Counted from the stretch's first letter, positions 1-8,568 are shown. The stretch: DNA of 39,386 bases from DATGZX01 sp035296965 (GCA_035296965.1 DATGZX010000343.1:1-39386); one strand, 5' to 3'. Notes: generated by a model from the letters alone, not told the origin. A program made the numbers and translations.

Positions 1-755
1 CCAACCTCGATCGCATCCAGATCATCAAGGGCTGGGCCAAGCACGGCCAGAGCTTTGAAAAGATCTACAACGTGGCCTGGTCGGGCGGGCGTTTGCCGGA
101 TTTCAAGACCGGCCGGCTGCCGCCGGTCGGCAACACCGTCAACGTCGCCGAGGCCACCTACTCCAACACCATCGGCACCGACAAACTGTCGGCCGTGTGG
201 CGGGACCCGGAGTTCGACCCAACGCTGCGGGCCTTCTACTACGTGCGCGTCCTGGAGATCCCCACGCCGCGCTGGAGCGCCTTCGACGCCAAGAAACTGG
301 GGATCACCGCGCCCGACCCGTCCACGGTCCAGGAGCGGGCCTGGACATCGCCGATCTGGTACACACCGACGGATGGCGATCTCGCCAAGGGCCGTGACAA
401 GGCGCTCACGGTTACCGGCCTGGAGAACGACAAGGCCAAGGCCCTCTCGACCGAGGAACTGAAGCAACTGCTCGTCGGCAAGACGGTCCGCATCAAGAGC
501 CTGGTGACGGGTGCGGAGTACGACGCCGCCTATGGCGAGGACGGGATGCGAACTTTGTCCGAATTCGCGGCCTGGGGTGCCTCGCACGGGCAAGGGGCGG
601 CGAAGAACCCGTATGTGATCAAGGACGGCAAACTCTCCAGCGGGTTGGAAGACGGGTCGCAGTTCTCCTCGCGCTTATACAAGCACCAAGGCCGCTACCT
701 GGCGGCGAAGGACGACGAAGCCGGGTTTGTGAACTACGAGTTTTCCCCCCGTTGA
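1..755 (+). CDS. DUF3604 family protein, C-terminal part (5' end outside window)
   Basis: The reading frame is open from the first bases (frame beginning at base 3) to a TGA at 753-755, so the gene starts upstream of the window. The visible start (NLDRIQIIKGW, then KIYNVAWSGGR, PPVGNTVNVAEATY, FDPTLRAFYYVRVLEIPTPRW and TSPIWYTP) matches the conserved C-terminus of DUF3604 proteins, a large uncharacterised family often predicted to be secreted and metal-dependent. About 125 residues follow the point where I expect such proteins to end. This tail includes LSTEELKQLLVGKTVRIKSL and a YKHQGRYLAAKDD segment, and looks like a separate small appended domain. No function can be assigned. The next recognisable sequence, a DUF1501 remnant, follows within about 70 bases on the same strand. 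The family call is confident; the nature of the tail is not. Confidence 0.85.
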   Translation, partial: NLDRIQIIKGWAKHGQSFEKIYNVAWSGGRLPDFKTGRLPPVGNTVNVAEATYSNTIGTDKLSAVWRDPEFDPTLRAFYYVRVLEIPTPRWSAFDAKKLGITAPDPSTVQERAWTSPIWYTPTDGDLAKGRDKALTVTGLENDKAKALSTEELKQLLVGKTVRIKSLVTGAEYDAAYGEDGMRTLSEFAAWGASHGQGAAKNPYVIKDGKLSSGLEDGSQFSSRLYKHQGRYLAAKDDEAGFVNYEFSPR

Positions 756-820
756 GGTAAGCTCCTAGGCGAAGGTTTGCCTGGCCTACCTATAGCGCTG
801 CACGCGACCGAGTTGCCGAC

Positions 821-1105
821 TTGTGCTTCAGCGAGCTCGGGCGCCGCGTGCAGGAGAACGGCTCGCAAGGTACGGACCACGGTACCGCCGGGCCCGTGTT
901 CGTAGCTGGCCCCGCCGTTCGGGCCGGGCTGGTCGGCCCCTCCCCCAAGCTCCTTGACCTCAAGGATGGCGATCTACGCTGGGGAATAGATTTCCGCCAA
1001 GTCTACGCCACCATCCTGGTCGACTGGCTGGGCTTGCCAGCCAAAACGTCCTTGGGCAGGGAGTTTGCCAGACTAGTGCGTCCTCAAGTCTTGATTTTGG
1101 GGTAA
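821..1105 (+). pseudogene. DUF1501 family gene remnant (C-terminal fragment)
   Basis: From a TTG codon at 821 the frame reads CFSELGRRVQENGSQGTDHG, then AGPVFVAGPAV, LVGPSPKLLDLKDGDL and DFRQVYATILVDWLGLPA. This is the conserved C-terminal block of DUF1501 proteins, a sulfatase-like family abundant in planctomycetes whose full members are several hundred residues long. Only about 90 residues remain. An in-frame TAA at 758-760 closes the frame upstream, and the translation between it and 821 no longer resembles the family. The last residues (EFARLVRPQVLILG) also depart from the usual ending, suggesting a second disruption near 1060-1075. No ribosome binding site is evident. It is best read as a degraded relic, possibly left by a deletion or recombination that joined it to the DUF3604 gene. 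Confidence 0.8.
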
Positions 1106-1460
1106 GGGCATGGATTCAGAATCCTTGGAAATGTGTACATCTGTACACATGACATACGGCAGGAGGCACTGCCATTGGTTCAGGGTCCGAGTTGCGATGT
1201 AATCCTTTGTAGGAAAGTCACTTGCAGATTTCTGTTTTTGTCAGACAAGTCGTCTGCCTACCCCCCCTTTTACATGACATAACATGACATTGCTCATTTT
1301 TAGGTTTGCCTTGCGTTTCTCTCTGGCCTCGTGCTCGGACCCCAAAACTTAGGCTTGAAGAAGCACTAGACCTTTTCCGATGCTGACCTCCGTTGGGTTT
1401 GCCGACGAGCGGAGTCGCGTATGCGACCTGGTCTGTATTGTTTACTCTTTCCTGGTGGTG
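1106..1460. other. Intergenic region without recognisable gene
   Basis: No reading frame here looks like a protein. The stretch carries the 9-bp dyad at 1131-1150, recurring ACATGACAT words near 1146 and 1274-1290, and a C-run followed by T-run near 1260-1272. It lies between the DUF1501 relic and the 3' end of the histidine kinase gene on the other strand. Confidence 0.6.
1131..1150. promoter_or_regulatory. Perfect 9-bp inverted repeat, operator-like
   Basis: ATGTGTACA, a two-base spacer TC, then TGTACACAT: two perfectly complementary 9-base arms. The spacing of about one helical turn between half-site centres resembles a dimeric repressor site more than a terminator, since the arms are AT-rich and no T-run follows. 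No intact gene lies directly downstream on the plus strand (the DUF1501 relic ends at 1105), so the target is unknown. It may be a leftover of the same rearrangement. Confidence 0.4.
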
Positions 1461-3944
1461 CTATTTAAGCGCGCTACGTGATTCAGCAAGGCTGGCAGCG
1501 AGTTGCCCTACGACAAGCTCGAGATTGGCCAGTGCTTCCGCGGCCTCGTTCAAGTTGCCACTTTGGCCAAGGTTCTCCAAGTGCTCCGCTGCTTCGATGG
1601 CGGCCGCTGCCCCGAAATTGCTTACCACTCCCTTGAGCGTATGGGAAGCAAGTCGCAGGCCGCCTGCATCGCGCCGGCCGATCGCAGAGCTCACCGCCTT
1701 CAAGAGTCTTGGGTATTCCTCCAAGAACAGGTCCACGAGTTCGTTGAAAAGCTGTTCATCATTGCCGGCGCGGGCCAGGGCTTCTGTTCTATCGAAGACA
1801 CTCGAAGGTTGGCGCTCTGCGAGGAGCGTTTGGCTTCCTGCCCTATCTGGACGCACTTGCACGTGCTCAACGCCTTGGCCTGGATTGGCTGAGACCTGAG
1901 GCACAGCCGCGCTGATCGCTGCCAGCAGCTCGTTGATCTGGATCGGTTTGGTCACATAGCCGTCCATGCCGGCTTCGAGGCAACGTTCGCGATCTCCCTT
2001 CATGGCATGAGCGGTGAGCGCCAGGATGGGCGTGTGCCGGCCAGATCCCTGCTCGCGGGCACGAATGAGGAAAGTGGCCTCGAAGCCGTCCATCACCGGC
2101 ATCTGCACATCCAAGATCACCAAATCAAACACTTCGCGCTCGAGGGCGGCGACGGCTGCTTTACCGGTGTCCACGACCACGACCGTATGTTTCTGCTTTT
2201 CCAGGAGACGGACGGCCAGCCGTTGGTTGACGGCGTTATCCTCTGCCAAGAGGATGTGCAGGGAGCGCACGGGCTGGACGACCGCGGGCACAGGGGGTTC
2301 GCTGCCAATCTCATACCTCGCGCCGGCCACGCCCAGGGCATCGACAATCGCCTCGAACAGATCGGACTGCTTGACCGGCTTGATCAGGAGATGAGCGACG
2401 CCGAGTTCTCGGCAGCGGGCCGCGTCGCCGGGATGATCGGCTGACGAAAGCATCAGCAGGGGCGCTCCGGCCAGTTCCGACCGTGCGCGGATTTCCTGGG
2501 CCACGGCAAAGCCGTCCATTCCCGGCATCCGGCCGTCCAGCAGGACCAGGTCGAATGGCGCGCCCTGGTTGGCGGCAGTTTGCAACTTGGCCAGCGACTC
2601 CGCGCCGCTCTCCACTCCTGTGGGCCTCATTTCCCAGCCGCGCAGCATTTCCTCCAGAATGAGCCGATTGGTGGCGCTGTCGTCCACAACCAGGGCGCGT
2701 AGGCCGTGCAGGTCATGCCGCTTTAGCCGGCAGCGTTCCGGCCGAGCCGCGGTGTCTACTGCCAGTTGAGCGGTGAAACGGAAGGTACTGCCTCGGTCTA
2801 CTTCGCTCTCGACGTCGATTCGGCCTTTCATCATTTCGACCAGCCGCCGAGAAATGGTGAGTCCTAGACCCGTGCCGCCGTAGCGCCGGGTAGTCGACCC
2901 GTCGGCTTGCAGGAACGGTTCGAAGATCAAATGGTGCTTTTCCGGCGGAATGCCGACGCCTGTATCGCGAACGACAAAGGTAACCTCGATGGCGGAAGCG
3001 TCCGGGTCGCGGCCCTTGGCGGCCACGCCGACCACAACCTCGCCCTGGTTGGTGAATTTGATCGCGTTGTTGACCAGGTTCAAAAGGACCTGGCGCAAGC
3101 GGCCCCAGTCTCCGACCAGCGGGTCCGGCACGGCAGGCTGAACGTGCAGGGCCAACTCCAGCCCCTTAACGTGGGCTCGGGGAGCCAGGGTGCGCAGGGC
3201 ATCGGCCAGGCTATCGCGCAGGGCAAAGGGCACGGGGTCGAGATCGAGCTTGCCGGCCTCGATCTTGGAGAAATCCAGAATGTCGTTGAGGACGGTCAGC
3301 ATGGCGTCGGCAGACGCTTTCACGATCTGCATGTACTCGCGTTGCTCCGCGGATAACGGCGTGTCGAGCACCAAATCCGCCATGCCCAGAACGCCGTTCA
3401 TGGGGGTACGGATTTCGTGGCTCATGTTGGCGAGGAAAGTGCTCTTGGCGCGGTTGGCAGTCTCGGCGGCATCCTTCTGTTGCTGGATGATTTCATTGGC
3501 CAGGGCCAGGAGGTGGGCCTGTGCCAACAGCAGCACATGCGTGTCGAGCAGGCGCAAACCGCCGTTGGGAAAGTCGAGCACGAGGGGCTCATAGGCCAAC
3601 GCCTGGGGTCGCTCTAGGGCCAGCCGTGCGGCTTCATGGATCCGGCAGCTGGAAGACACGCGCAGCGCCTCGGCATCGATAGCGTGAAAGAAAAGCTCGA
3701 TGGGCCGTTTCAGATAGATTTCCCGGCTAAAGAGCCGGCTCATCTGTTGGAAGAACATTTGCCGGGAGATCATCCCGAGCATGGCCGAGCCCCGGCAAAC
3801 GATAACGCCGGGCAAGTCGTTACGGCGCTCGAACTCGGCCGCCACCTCGTGCCCGATGACGCATGAACTGATCTGATAATCGTGCGAGGGCAGGTCCGCC
3901 AGGGTGGAATCGGGCGTCAGATGAGCCAGGCCTAAGTAAAGCAC
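1461..3944 (-). CDS. Hybrid histidine kinase (CBS-like N-terminus, HisKA, HATPase, two receivers, Hpt)
   Basis: A cytoplasmic phosphorelay protein of 827 residues with no membrane helix. Residues 1-140 form a sensor region (LPGVIVCRGSAMLGMISRQ) of a CBS-like type seen before kinases and cyclases. HisKA carries the phospho-accepting His at about 176 in SHEIRTPMNG. The HATPase domain (about 280-395) has an N box (NLVNNAIKF) and G boxes (DTGVGIP, GGTGLGL). Receiver 1 (about 414-535) has its acceptor Asp near 470 in LLDGRMPGMDG, and receiver 2 (about 562-680) near 612 in LDVQMPVMDG. An Hpt domain carries His at about 768 in SHTLKGVVSNFG. All phosphotransfer residues are intact, so an internal His-Asp-His-Asp relay is feasible. 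The start is GTG, chosen because GGAGGCGAGG lies just upstream and a stop lies further up in frame. No partner response regulator is adjacent; signal and output are unknown. Confidence 0.93.
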   Translation of the reverse strand: MLYLGLAHLTPDSTLADLPSHDYQISSCVIGHEVAAEFERRNDLPGVIVCRGSAMLGMISRQMFFQQMSRLFSREIYLKRPIELFFHAIDAEALRVSSSCRIHEAARLALERPQALAYEPLVLDFPNGGLRLLDTHVLLLAQAHLLALANEIIQQQKDAAETANRAKSTFLANMSHEIRTPMNGVLGMADLVLDTPLSAEQREYMQIVKASADAMLTVLNDILDFSKIEAGKLDLDPVPFALRDSLADALRTLAPRAHVKGLELALHVQPAVPDPLVGDWGRLRQVLLNLVNNAIKFTNQGEVVVGVAAKGRDPDASAIEVTFVVRDTGVGIPPEKHHLIFEPFLQADGSTTRRYGGTGLGLTISRRLVEMMKGRIDVESEVDRGSTFRFTAQLAVDTAARPERCRLKRHDLHGLRALVVDDSATNRLILEEMLRGWEMRPTGVESGAESLAKLQTAANQGAPFDLVLLDGRMPGMDGFAVAQEIRARSELAGAPLLMLSSADHPGDAARCRELGVAHLLIKPVKQSDLFEAIVDALGVAGARYEIGSEPPVPAVVQPVRSLHILLAEDNAVNQRLAVRLLEKQKHTVVVVDTGKAAVAALEREVFDLVILDVQMPVMDGFEATFLIRAREQGSGRHTPILALTAHAMKGDRERCLEAGMDGYVTKPIQINELLAAISAAVPQVSANPGQGVEHVQVRPDRAGSQTLLAERQPSSVFDRTEALARAGNDEQLFNELVDLFLEEYPRLLKAVSSAIGRRDAGGLRLASHTLKGVVSNFGAAAAIEAAEHLENLGQSGNLNEAAEALANLELVVGQLAASLAESRSALK

Positions 3945-3999
3945 GTGCCTCGCCTCCAGGCATCGCCAAGGTGAGGATCAGCGTTACGCGCGGGCGCTG

Positions 4000-4008
4000 T
4001 TTATAGCA
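4000..4008 (-). promoter_or_regulatory. Candidate extended -10 for the hybrid histidine kinase
   Basis: On the minus strand TGCTATAAA reads as an extended -10 (TGn followed by five of six matches to TATAAT), about 55 bases before the GTG start at 3944. No good -35 is visible at the usual distance, which is compatible with an extended -10 promoter. It is a motif match only. Confidence 0.35.
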
Positions 4009-4146
4009 TAGGCCCGCGAAGATTTGATGAAGGGAACGCATGGGTTTAGGCGTCCCTCGGCCGTCCGTTTCTTTGCAGCATTTCCCACATCCTGCGTTGC
4101 TTCCGCCAGTCATGGATCGCAGCCAACCCTGAGACACGTCCCGTTA

Positions 4147-6192
4147 CTATTTTCTGGTCGGGTCGGGCGCTGGGACAGTTTGAGTAAGCGCCATGGTTGC
4201 CCAGCACGTCGCCGTAGCAGAGATAAACTGTGATCTACCATGGGGAAAGCCGCTACTCGAGAATTCCAACACGGGAAAACAGCGCGTTGGCACGAACCAG
4301 GTTCCATCGGCGCGTTGACTTCTCAGCAGGAATTCCACACCGCGCCGATAGGCAGGGGCATCGATCGGGACGCCGCCGGCTTCGTGCAGGGCACATAATA
4401 CCTGTCCCGTAGCATAGGCGTCGCTGGGGAGCGTCGGCAACTGGGCCCAGCCGCCGTCTTGCAGTTGCTCGCGTAGCAAAACGCCGGCCGCTTTTTCGAT
4501 GTCTCGGGCCGCCGCACCGGCCCAGCCTAGGCCAAGAACCTTAAAGACGCGATCCACCGTTTCGGCCGGCTCCGCGGCAAGAAGCCAACCACCAGCGCGA
4601 GCAATTCGGTCTGCAATCTCCTTCTTTCGTCCTGGGGGCGCGAAAGCTTGAAGACCGCGTACCGCCAAGGCCGTATAGAGGAAGGGACTGCCATCGTCCG
4701 GTGGGCGGTAAGCCTCGGGTTGCCAGTGGCCGTCTTGCTGCTGGTGGAGGACCAAATAGTGCACCAGCGCGTCTGTGAGCGGCCCTGGCTCCTGATCCTC
4801 GGCTGCCAAACCCACCAGGGTATAAGCAGCGAGCGTGGGATCAAGACCAGCCCCCAGGAGAAGCAAAGGAATCTTCTGGCCGAGTTTCGCCGCCACTTGG
4901 CCCCGTTCTTTAGCCGCGACTTCCTCGTCCACTGCGAATCCATGCTTGCGAGCTAGGCCGACCGTCATGGCCAACAGCGCGTGCTGGTGACAGGTGATAC
5001 ACCCTTTGGTCGCCGTGATCGTCTGTCCGCTTCGCTGCAAGGGGGGCAAACTGGCGGCCACGGCCGACCGGACTGCATTCGCATCGATCTTCTGGTGCAT
5101 CCGGGGTTGCTCTCTCGGTTCTCCAACCGAGTGTTGCCGAACCCCAACCGGCAATCGCGCCGCGCCATCCGCCTGGCGAAGCAACTCGACGATGTTTGTG
5201 TCGCCGCGCCGCTGAGCCCATGCCAACGGAGTATCGCCCTTCCAATCTTGTGCCTGGCCGTTGGCGCCCTTGGCGAGCAGAAGTCGCACGGTCGCCTCGC
5301 TTCCCGTCGTGGCGGCACAAAGCAGGGGGGTGCGGAGGAATGGACCACCCTGGACATTGACGTCCGCTCCGCGATCCACGAGCAGCTTCAAGCACGCCAC
5401 GTTGCCCTGCCAGGCGGCATTGAGCGCGGGAGTTTGGAAATCACCGATGGTATCAGGTTCCATGTAGCGAACATTGGGGTCTGCGCCGCGCTCCAGCAGC
5501 AGCTTGACAACCCCGGCGTTGCCTGAAACCGCCGCACCGTTCAAGGCTGTACATCCAGCCTCGGTGCGAGCATCCACGTTGGCACCATGCTCGACGAGCC
5601 AGGTCACGGCCTCGAGGTCGCCACTATAGGCGGCGGCCATCAACGGCGTGAACCCTCCGACCTCGACATTCACGTCGATGCCCCGAAGCGACAAAAGCTC
5701 GAGCGTCCTTCGGGAGCCCGGAACCATGGCGGCGATCACCAGGGTTCTATCTTCGACCTGGGCGCCATGTTTTAGCAATAATTCGACCTTGCTCGAATCA
5801 TGGACCGCCCGAAGCAATGCGGGGGCGCCATAGACACTCCGCGCGTTCACGTCGGCGCCGCGTTGCAGCAGGAGCTGCATCATCTGCGTATCCGCATTGA
5901 GGGCGGCCTGCATCAGGGCCGTGTCTCCCACTTCGTTACGAGCATTGACATTTGCCGCCTGGTCCAGGAGGACCTGAACTTTTGCGTGGTCGGCAGCGCG
6001 GACCGCAGCCAGGAGGGACCTGTCCAGATCCTGATAGTTCGGCAGGGCTTCAGGAGGTGTTGCAGCGTGCCGGTATTTTGTCACGAGAAGCAGCACGATT
6101 GAAACAAGAAGGCCGCTAAGAAGAATGGCGGGGAGAACGATTCTCCGCCGAGCTGTGCGGGTTGAAGGAGCTGCGCTCTCTCTCGTCGCCAT
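4147..6192 (-). CDS. Membrane-anchored ankyrin protein with CxxCH motif and squalene-cyclase-like C-terminal domain
   Basis: A 681-residue protein anchored by one N-terminal helix (about 17-37, after an Arg-rich stretch), so the rest is probably outside the cytoplasmic membrane. Residues about 55-340 hold roughly eight ankyrin repeats (TALMQAALN, LLLQRGADVNAR, TPLMAAAYSG). Next comes KGCITCHQH, a CxxCH motif (Cys398, Cys401, His402) as used for covalent haem c attachment. Residues about 470-680 resemble the alpha/alpha toroid of squalene cyclases and prenyltransferases, with QQQDGHW, QLQDGGW and QRADGTW (QW-like) motifs and a conserved-looking end FPHGRSQFISATATCWATMAL. I see no DxDD acid motif, so cyclisation is not supported. 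It is the last gene before the kinase in a long minus-strand run and starts 88 bases after a lipoprotein gene. Ankyrin repeats suggest protein binding; a redox or haem role is inference from the motif alone. Confidence 0.85.
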   Translation of the reverse strand: MATRESAAPSTRTARRRIVLPAILLSGLLVSIVLLLVTKYRHAATPPEALPNYQDLDRSLLAAVRAADHAKVQVLLDQAANVNARNEVGDTALMQAALNADTQMMQLLLQRGADVNARSVYGAPALLRAVHDSSKVELLLKHGAQVEDRTLVIAAMVPGSRRTLELLSLRGIDVNVEVGGFTPLMAAAYSGDLEAVTWLVEHGANVDARTEAGCTALNGAAVSGNAGVVKLLLERGADPNVRYMEPDTIGDFQTPALNAAWQGNVACLKLLVDRGADVNVQGGPFLRTPLLCAATTGSEATVRLLLAKGANGQAQDWKGDTPLAWAQRRGDTNIVELLRQADGAARLPVGVRQHSVGEPREQPRMHQKIDANAVRSAVAASLPPLQRSGQTITATKGCITCHQHALLAMTVGLARKHGFAVDEEVAAKERGQVAAKLGQKIPLLLLGAGLDPTLAAYTLVGLAAEDQEPGPLTDALVHYLVLHQQQDGHWQPEAYRPPDDGSPFLYTALAVRGLQAFAPPGRKKEIADRIARAGGWLLAAEPAETVDRVFKVLGLGWAGAAARDIEKAAGVLLREQLQDGGWAQLPTLPSDAYATGQVLCALHEAGGVPIDAPAYRRGVEFLLRSQRADGTWFVPTRCFPVLEFSSSGFPHGRSQFISATATCWATMALTQTVPAPDPTRK

Positions 6193-6280
6193 GGCTATGC
6201 TTCTTTGGATCGCGCCGCGGGCTGGATCGATTCTCGCAAAGGTGCCCCGAGCGGCTCGTCGCTTTTCTGCGCCGAATTAA

Positions 6281-6715
6281 TTAATGGGAATCCTGAACCT
6301 CGATTCGGACTCCAAGGTTCTTACCTTTTGGCAAAATGTCTTTCGTCTCACCAGCCTTCACCACGATCCTTTGAACGGAATTGTCTGGAAAGGTGATTTC
6401 AAACGTTGCCTTGCCATACGCCGTCTTCCGGACGACCAATTGGAATTTACTCCCCTCGTGCACCACTTCCTGTCCGCCGTCCACTAGGGCGGACTCGACC
6501 TGTATGGCCGACTCCTCCTGCTGCATAATCTTCCCATCATTTCCTTTGACAATTGCGGAAGCAATGTACGTCACTCCTGGGGTTGCTCCTCCGTGACAGC
6601 CGGCGCTCAAAATAAAAAGAAAGGCGGCATTTCGAGCCGCGCGGACCAGGCGATTGGCACGCCCACCGCCCGGTACTCGTAACAGGTACGGACGCGACAC
6701 AGCGGAGATACGCAT
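6281..6715 (-). CDS. Small lipoprotein, second gene of DUF1559 module A
   Basis: A 144-residue protein. The N-terminus has arginines, then a hydrophobic stretch ending in the lipobox FILSAGCHGG, so Cys is probably lipidated after signal peptidase II cleavage. The mature part is beta-rich (SKFQLVVRKTAYGKATFEI) and ends charged, resembling a small immunoglobulin-like or carboxypeptidase-regulatory-like fold, though I cannot name a family. The frame is open further upstream, but I place the start at the ATG ending at 6715 because it gives a proper signal peptide and avoids overlapping the DUF1559 gene, whose stop lies 25 bases upstream. Close spacing and shared strand indicate co-transcription with that gene. 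The same arrangement recurs at 8569-10031. Function is unknown; a surface or periplasmic partner of the pseudopilin is a reasonable guess. Confidence 0.75.
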   Translation of the reverse strand: MRISAVSRPYLLRVPGGGRANRLVRAARNAAFLFILSAGCHGGATPGVTYIASAIVKGNDGKIMQQEESAIQVESALVDGGQEVVHEGSKFQLVVRKTAYGKATFEITFPDNSVQRIVVKAGETKDILPKGKNLGVRIEVQDSH

Positions 6716-6740
6716 CTCGGATCTACCCCAAATCCTGGAA

Positions 6741-7700
6741 TCAGAAATTATCGCCGTTGATGGCCTCGCTGCCTGCGCGGGTGGCAAGGGCCATCCAGGT
6801 CGCAATGTCGATATTGTTGCTGATGAAGTGGACCGAACCGTCTCCAAAGAGGTATGGCACACCAACCATGTGCGGGCTCCAGGTGGAATCGGCATCGAAC
6901 ACGCCGGGCGAGTTGGGACCCGTCGGGCCGGCGTGGCACATCACAAGGGTAGTCTCGGCGCCATAGTTGCCCGGGGACATCAAGAAGGGGTTGGCCGCGC
7001 CCGTGGGACAGCCAACCCACGAGGAATAGGACAGGGAAGAGGGGCGGTCGCACACGAAAAACGTGTTGCTCAAGCCATCGACGATGTCTTTGGTGCGGAA
7101 ACCCTGGATGGCGCGGAGAAAAGAGCCGGTGTGCGGCGGCGTGCAGAAGCAGTCGACGCCATCATTGCCGTTGCAGGCCACGTAGTTGCCGCTAGCCAGT
7201 ACCCAGCTGCAGGGATTGGGCGGGGTCGTCACGTTGGTGGCGAGCGGATTGCTGCTAATGGTAAAGGTATTTTGCGGGTGAACGTCCGATGGGCAGGAAA
7301 ATACCTTCAGAAAGGTGCTGCGGACGCTGGCCATGGAGGGGTCGCCAACATCCACGCTGAAATTGATCTGGTCGTAGAGAGGAGTCTGCTCGAGGTAGGG
7401 CAGCAGGAAGGCGCCCCAGCCCCAGCCGGGGCCGTGGTCCAATCCCTGTGGTGTTTGACCGTTAAGCGGCCAGGGCGTGGGATCGAAGTAACCTACCGGA
7501 AAGCTGCTCATGGCATCATGATAATTGTGCATCGCCAAGCCAATCTGCTTGAGATTGTTCTTGCAGCTAATCAAGTTGGCCGCCTCGCGCACCTTCTGCA
7601 CGGCAGGCAACAATAGGCCGACCAGGACGCCGATGACGGCCATGACCACGAGTAATTCAATCAGTGTGAACGCTTTGCTCACTGTTCGGGTGGGACTCAT
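6741..7700 (-). CDS. DUF1559 protein with prepilin-type N-terminal cleavage motif (module A)
   Basis: A 319-residue protein of the large planctomycete DUF1559 family. It starts MSPTRTVSKAFTLIELLVV: a short basic leader, a type IV prepilin peptidase motif with Ala rather than the usual Gly before the cleaved Phe, and a long hydrophobic helix. LPAVQKVREAAN, CKNNLKQIGLAMHNYHD and the C-terminal GDGSVHFIS followed by LATRAGSE are DUF1559 hallmarks. The product should be inserted in the inner membrane and processed like a minor pseudopilin, exposing a beta-rich globular domain with several Cys. A longer frame runs upstream to 7985, but the ATG ending at 7700 is preferred because it yields the leader and follows GGAAG. 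A candidate promoter sits at 7753-7781. The lipoprotein gene follows after 25 bases. Individual DUF1559 members have no proven function. Confidence 0.92.
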   Translation of the reverse strand: MSPTRTVSKAFTLIELLVVMAVIGVLVGLLLPAVQKVREAANLISCKNNLKQIGLAMHNYHDAMSSFPVGYFDPTPWPLNGQTPQGLDHGPGWGWGAFLLPYLEQTPLYDQINFSVDVGDPSMASVRSTFLKVFSCPSDVHPQNTFTISSNPLATNVTTPPNPCSWVLASGNYVACNGNDGVDCFCTPPHTGSFLRAIQGFRTKDIVDGLSNTFFVCDRPSSLSYSSWVGCPTGAANPFLMSPGNYGAETTLVMCHAGPTGPNSPGVFDADSTWSPHMVGVPYLFGDGSVHFISNNIDIATWMALATRAGSEAINGDNF

Positions 7701-7752
7701 GGGAGTTCTTCCGTTGAGTTGCCTTAAAACATTACGATTTCGTGATGCGACA

Positions 7753-7781
7753 AAAGTACCGAATTTAAATGTTGCTGTCAA
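7753..7781 (-). promoter_or_regulatory. Candidate promoter of DUF1559 module A
   Basis: On the minus strand a perfect TTGACA (7781-7776) is followed after 17 bases by TACTTT (7758-7753), a weak -10. The predicted transcript would start near 7746, leaving a leader of about 45 bases before the ATG at 7700. Position and spacing fit; the poor -10 keeps confidence moderate. Confidence 0.45.
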
Positions 7782-8045
7782 CCAGCTGGAGGTGTCCATC
7801 GCGGAGTCGTGGGATCGCATATATCCAACCCGGCAGCAGTCAGCCGGGCTGTACACTGTCGGCTTGGTTCGCGGTGGCAGAGGAGAGAGTGCCAGACCCA
7901 TGAACAGGTCCATCCATGGCCCGGCACGGCCAAGACGGGTCCCCTCGGCCAGGGTTCCTGTGAACGAATGGCTTTCCCAGCCCAAGTCGGCGGCACAGAA
8001 GGCCGAGCTACACGGGGATGTCCTGCGGCGCGTTCAGGAGCATGA
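7782..8045. other. Intergenic region upstream of module A promoter
   Basis: Frames open here on both strands lack any recognisable motif, and I see no hairpin or repeat of note. It separates the OB-fold-like gene's stop (8046) from the module A promoter. Confidence 0.5.
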
Positions 8046-8441
8046 TCAATCGTTGGCAACGATGCGGATTTGACCCGCCTCCTGGATTTCGATGCGGGGC
8101 ACCTTATCCACGACCTTGACGACGCCCTTGGCGCGGATTTTCTTCTGGTTGAAATGCTCTGCCGGGCTGTTGATACCAGCCCGCTGAAGAGACGCGGCCC
8201 CGTCTTTGGTGATGACCACAGCGAAGTTTTTCTCGTCTCGGAAGTCGAGTTCGGCATCAAGATAGATTTCCCCCCGTTTGCTCAGCCGATCCTTCGCGGC
8301 CCGAACCGTCATTTCGACAGTGATCTTTTTGTCGACTTTCGTGCGAGCTTCGACAGGCGTCAACGGCTTTTCATCATCCGCGATGCCCAAAGAGACGAAC
8401 GAAACGCAAGCAACAAGGGCGAGTACACGATGGATCACCAT
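8046..8441 (-). CDS. Small exported OB-fold-like protein
   Basis: A 131-residue protein. Residues 1-21 (MVIHRVLALVACVSFVSLGIA) are a clear Sec signal peptide. The mature part has the alternating pattern of a five-strand OB barrel: KVDKKITVEMTVRAAKD, then a central FAVVITKDG strand, and KKIRAKGVVKVVDKVPRIEI at the end. Small periplasmic OB-fold proteins are common in planctomycetes; ligands are unknown. I chose the ATG ending at 8441 over one ten codons upstream because AGCAGGAG sits seven bases before it and the signal peptide is better formed. A perfect TTGACA (8505-8500 on the minus strand) lies about 60 bases upstream, though I see no good -10. It lies alone between the two DUF1559 modules, with 127 bases to one and over 300 to the other. 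Confidence 0.75.
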   Translation of the reverse strand: MVIHRVLALVACVSFVSLGIADDEKPLTPVEARTKVDKKITVEMTVRAAKDRLSKRGEIYLDAELDFRDEKNFAVVITKDGAASLQRAGINSPAEHFNQKKIRAKGVVKVVDKVPRIEIQEAGQIRIVAND

Positions 8442-8568
8442 GAGAAAACTCCTGCTGGATGCCTGATTCACCGAAGATACGGCGACACGTTGTGCAGTTT
8501 GTCAATAATTTGCGCGCACACTTAACAGCTGGCAGCAGCCTGGCTCCTGGCTGCTCAAGCACTCGATG

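Noticed and set aside
4147..6192. Naming the ankyrin protein a squalene-hopene cyclase
   Set aside because: QW-like repeats are present, but the DxDD catalytic motif is not seen and the domain is too short for a full cyclase.
6654..7616. A 320-codon open frame on the plus strand
   Set aside because: Antisense to the DUF1559 gene of module A, which has a clear leader peptide and signature motifs.
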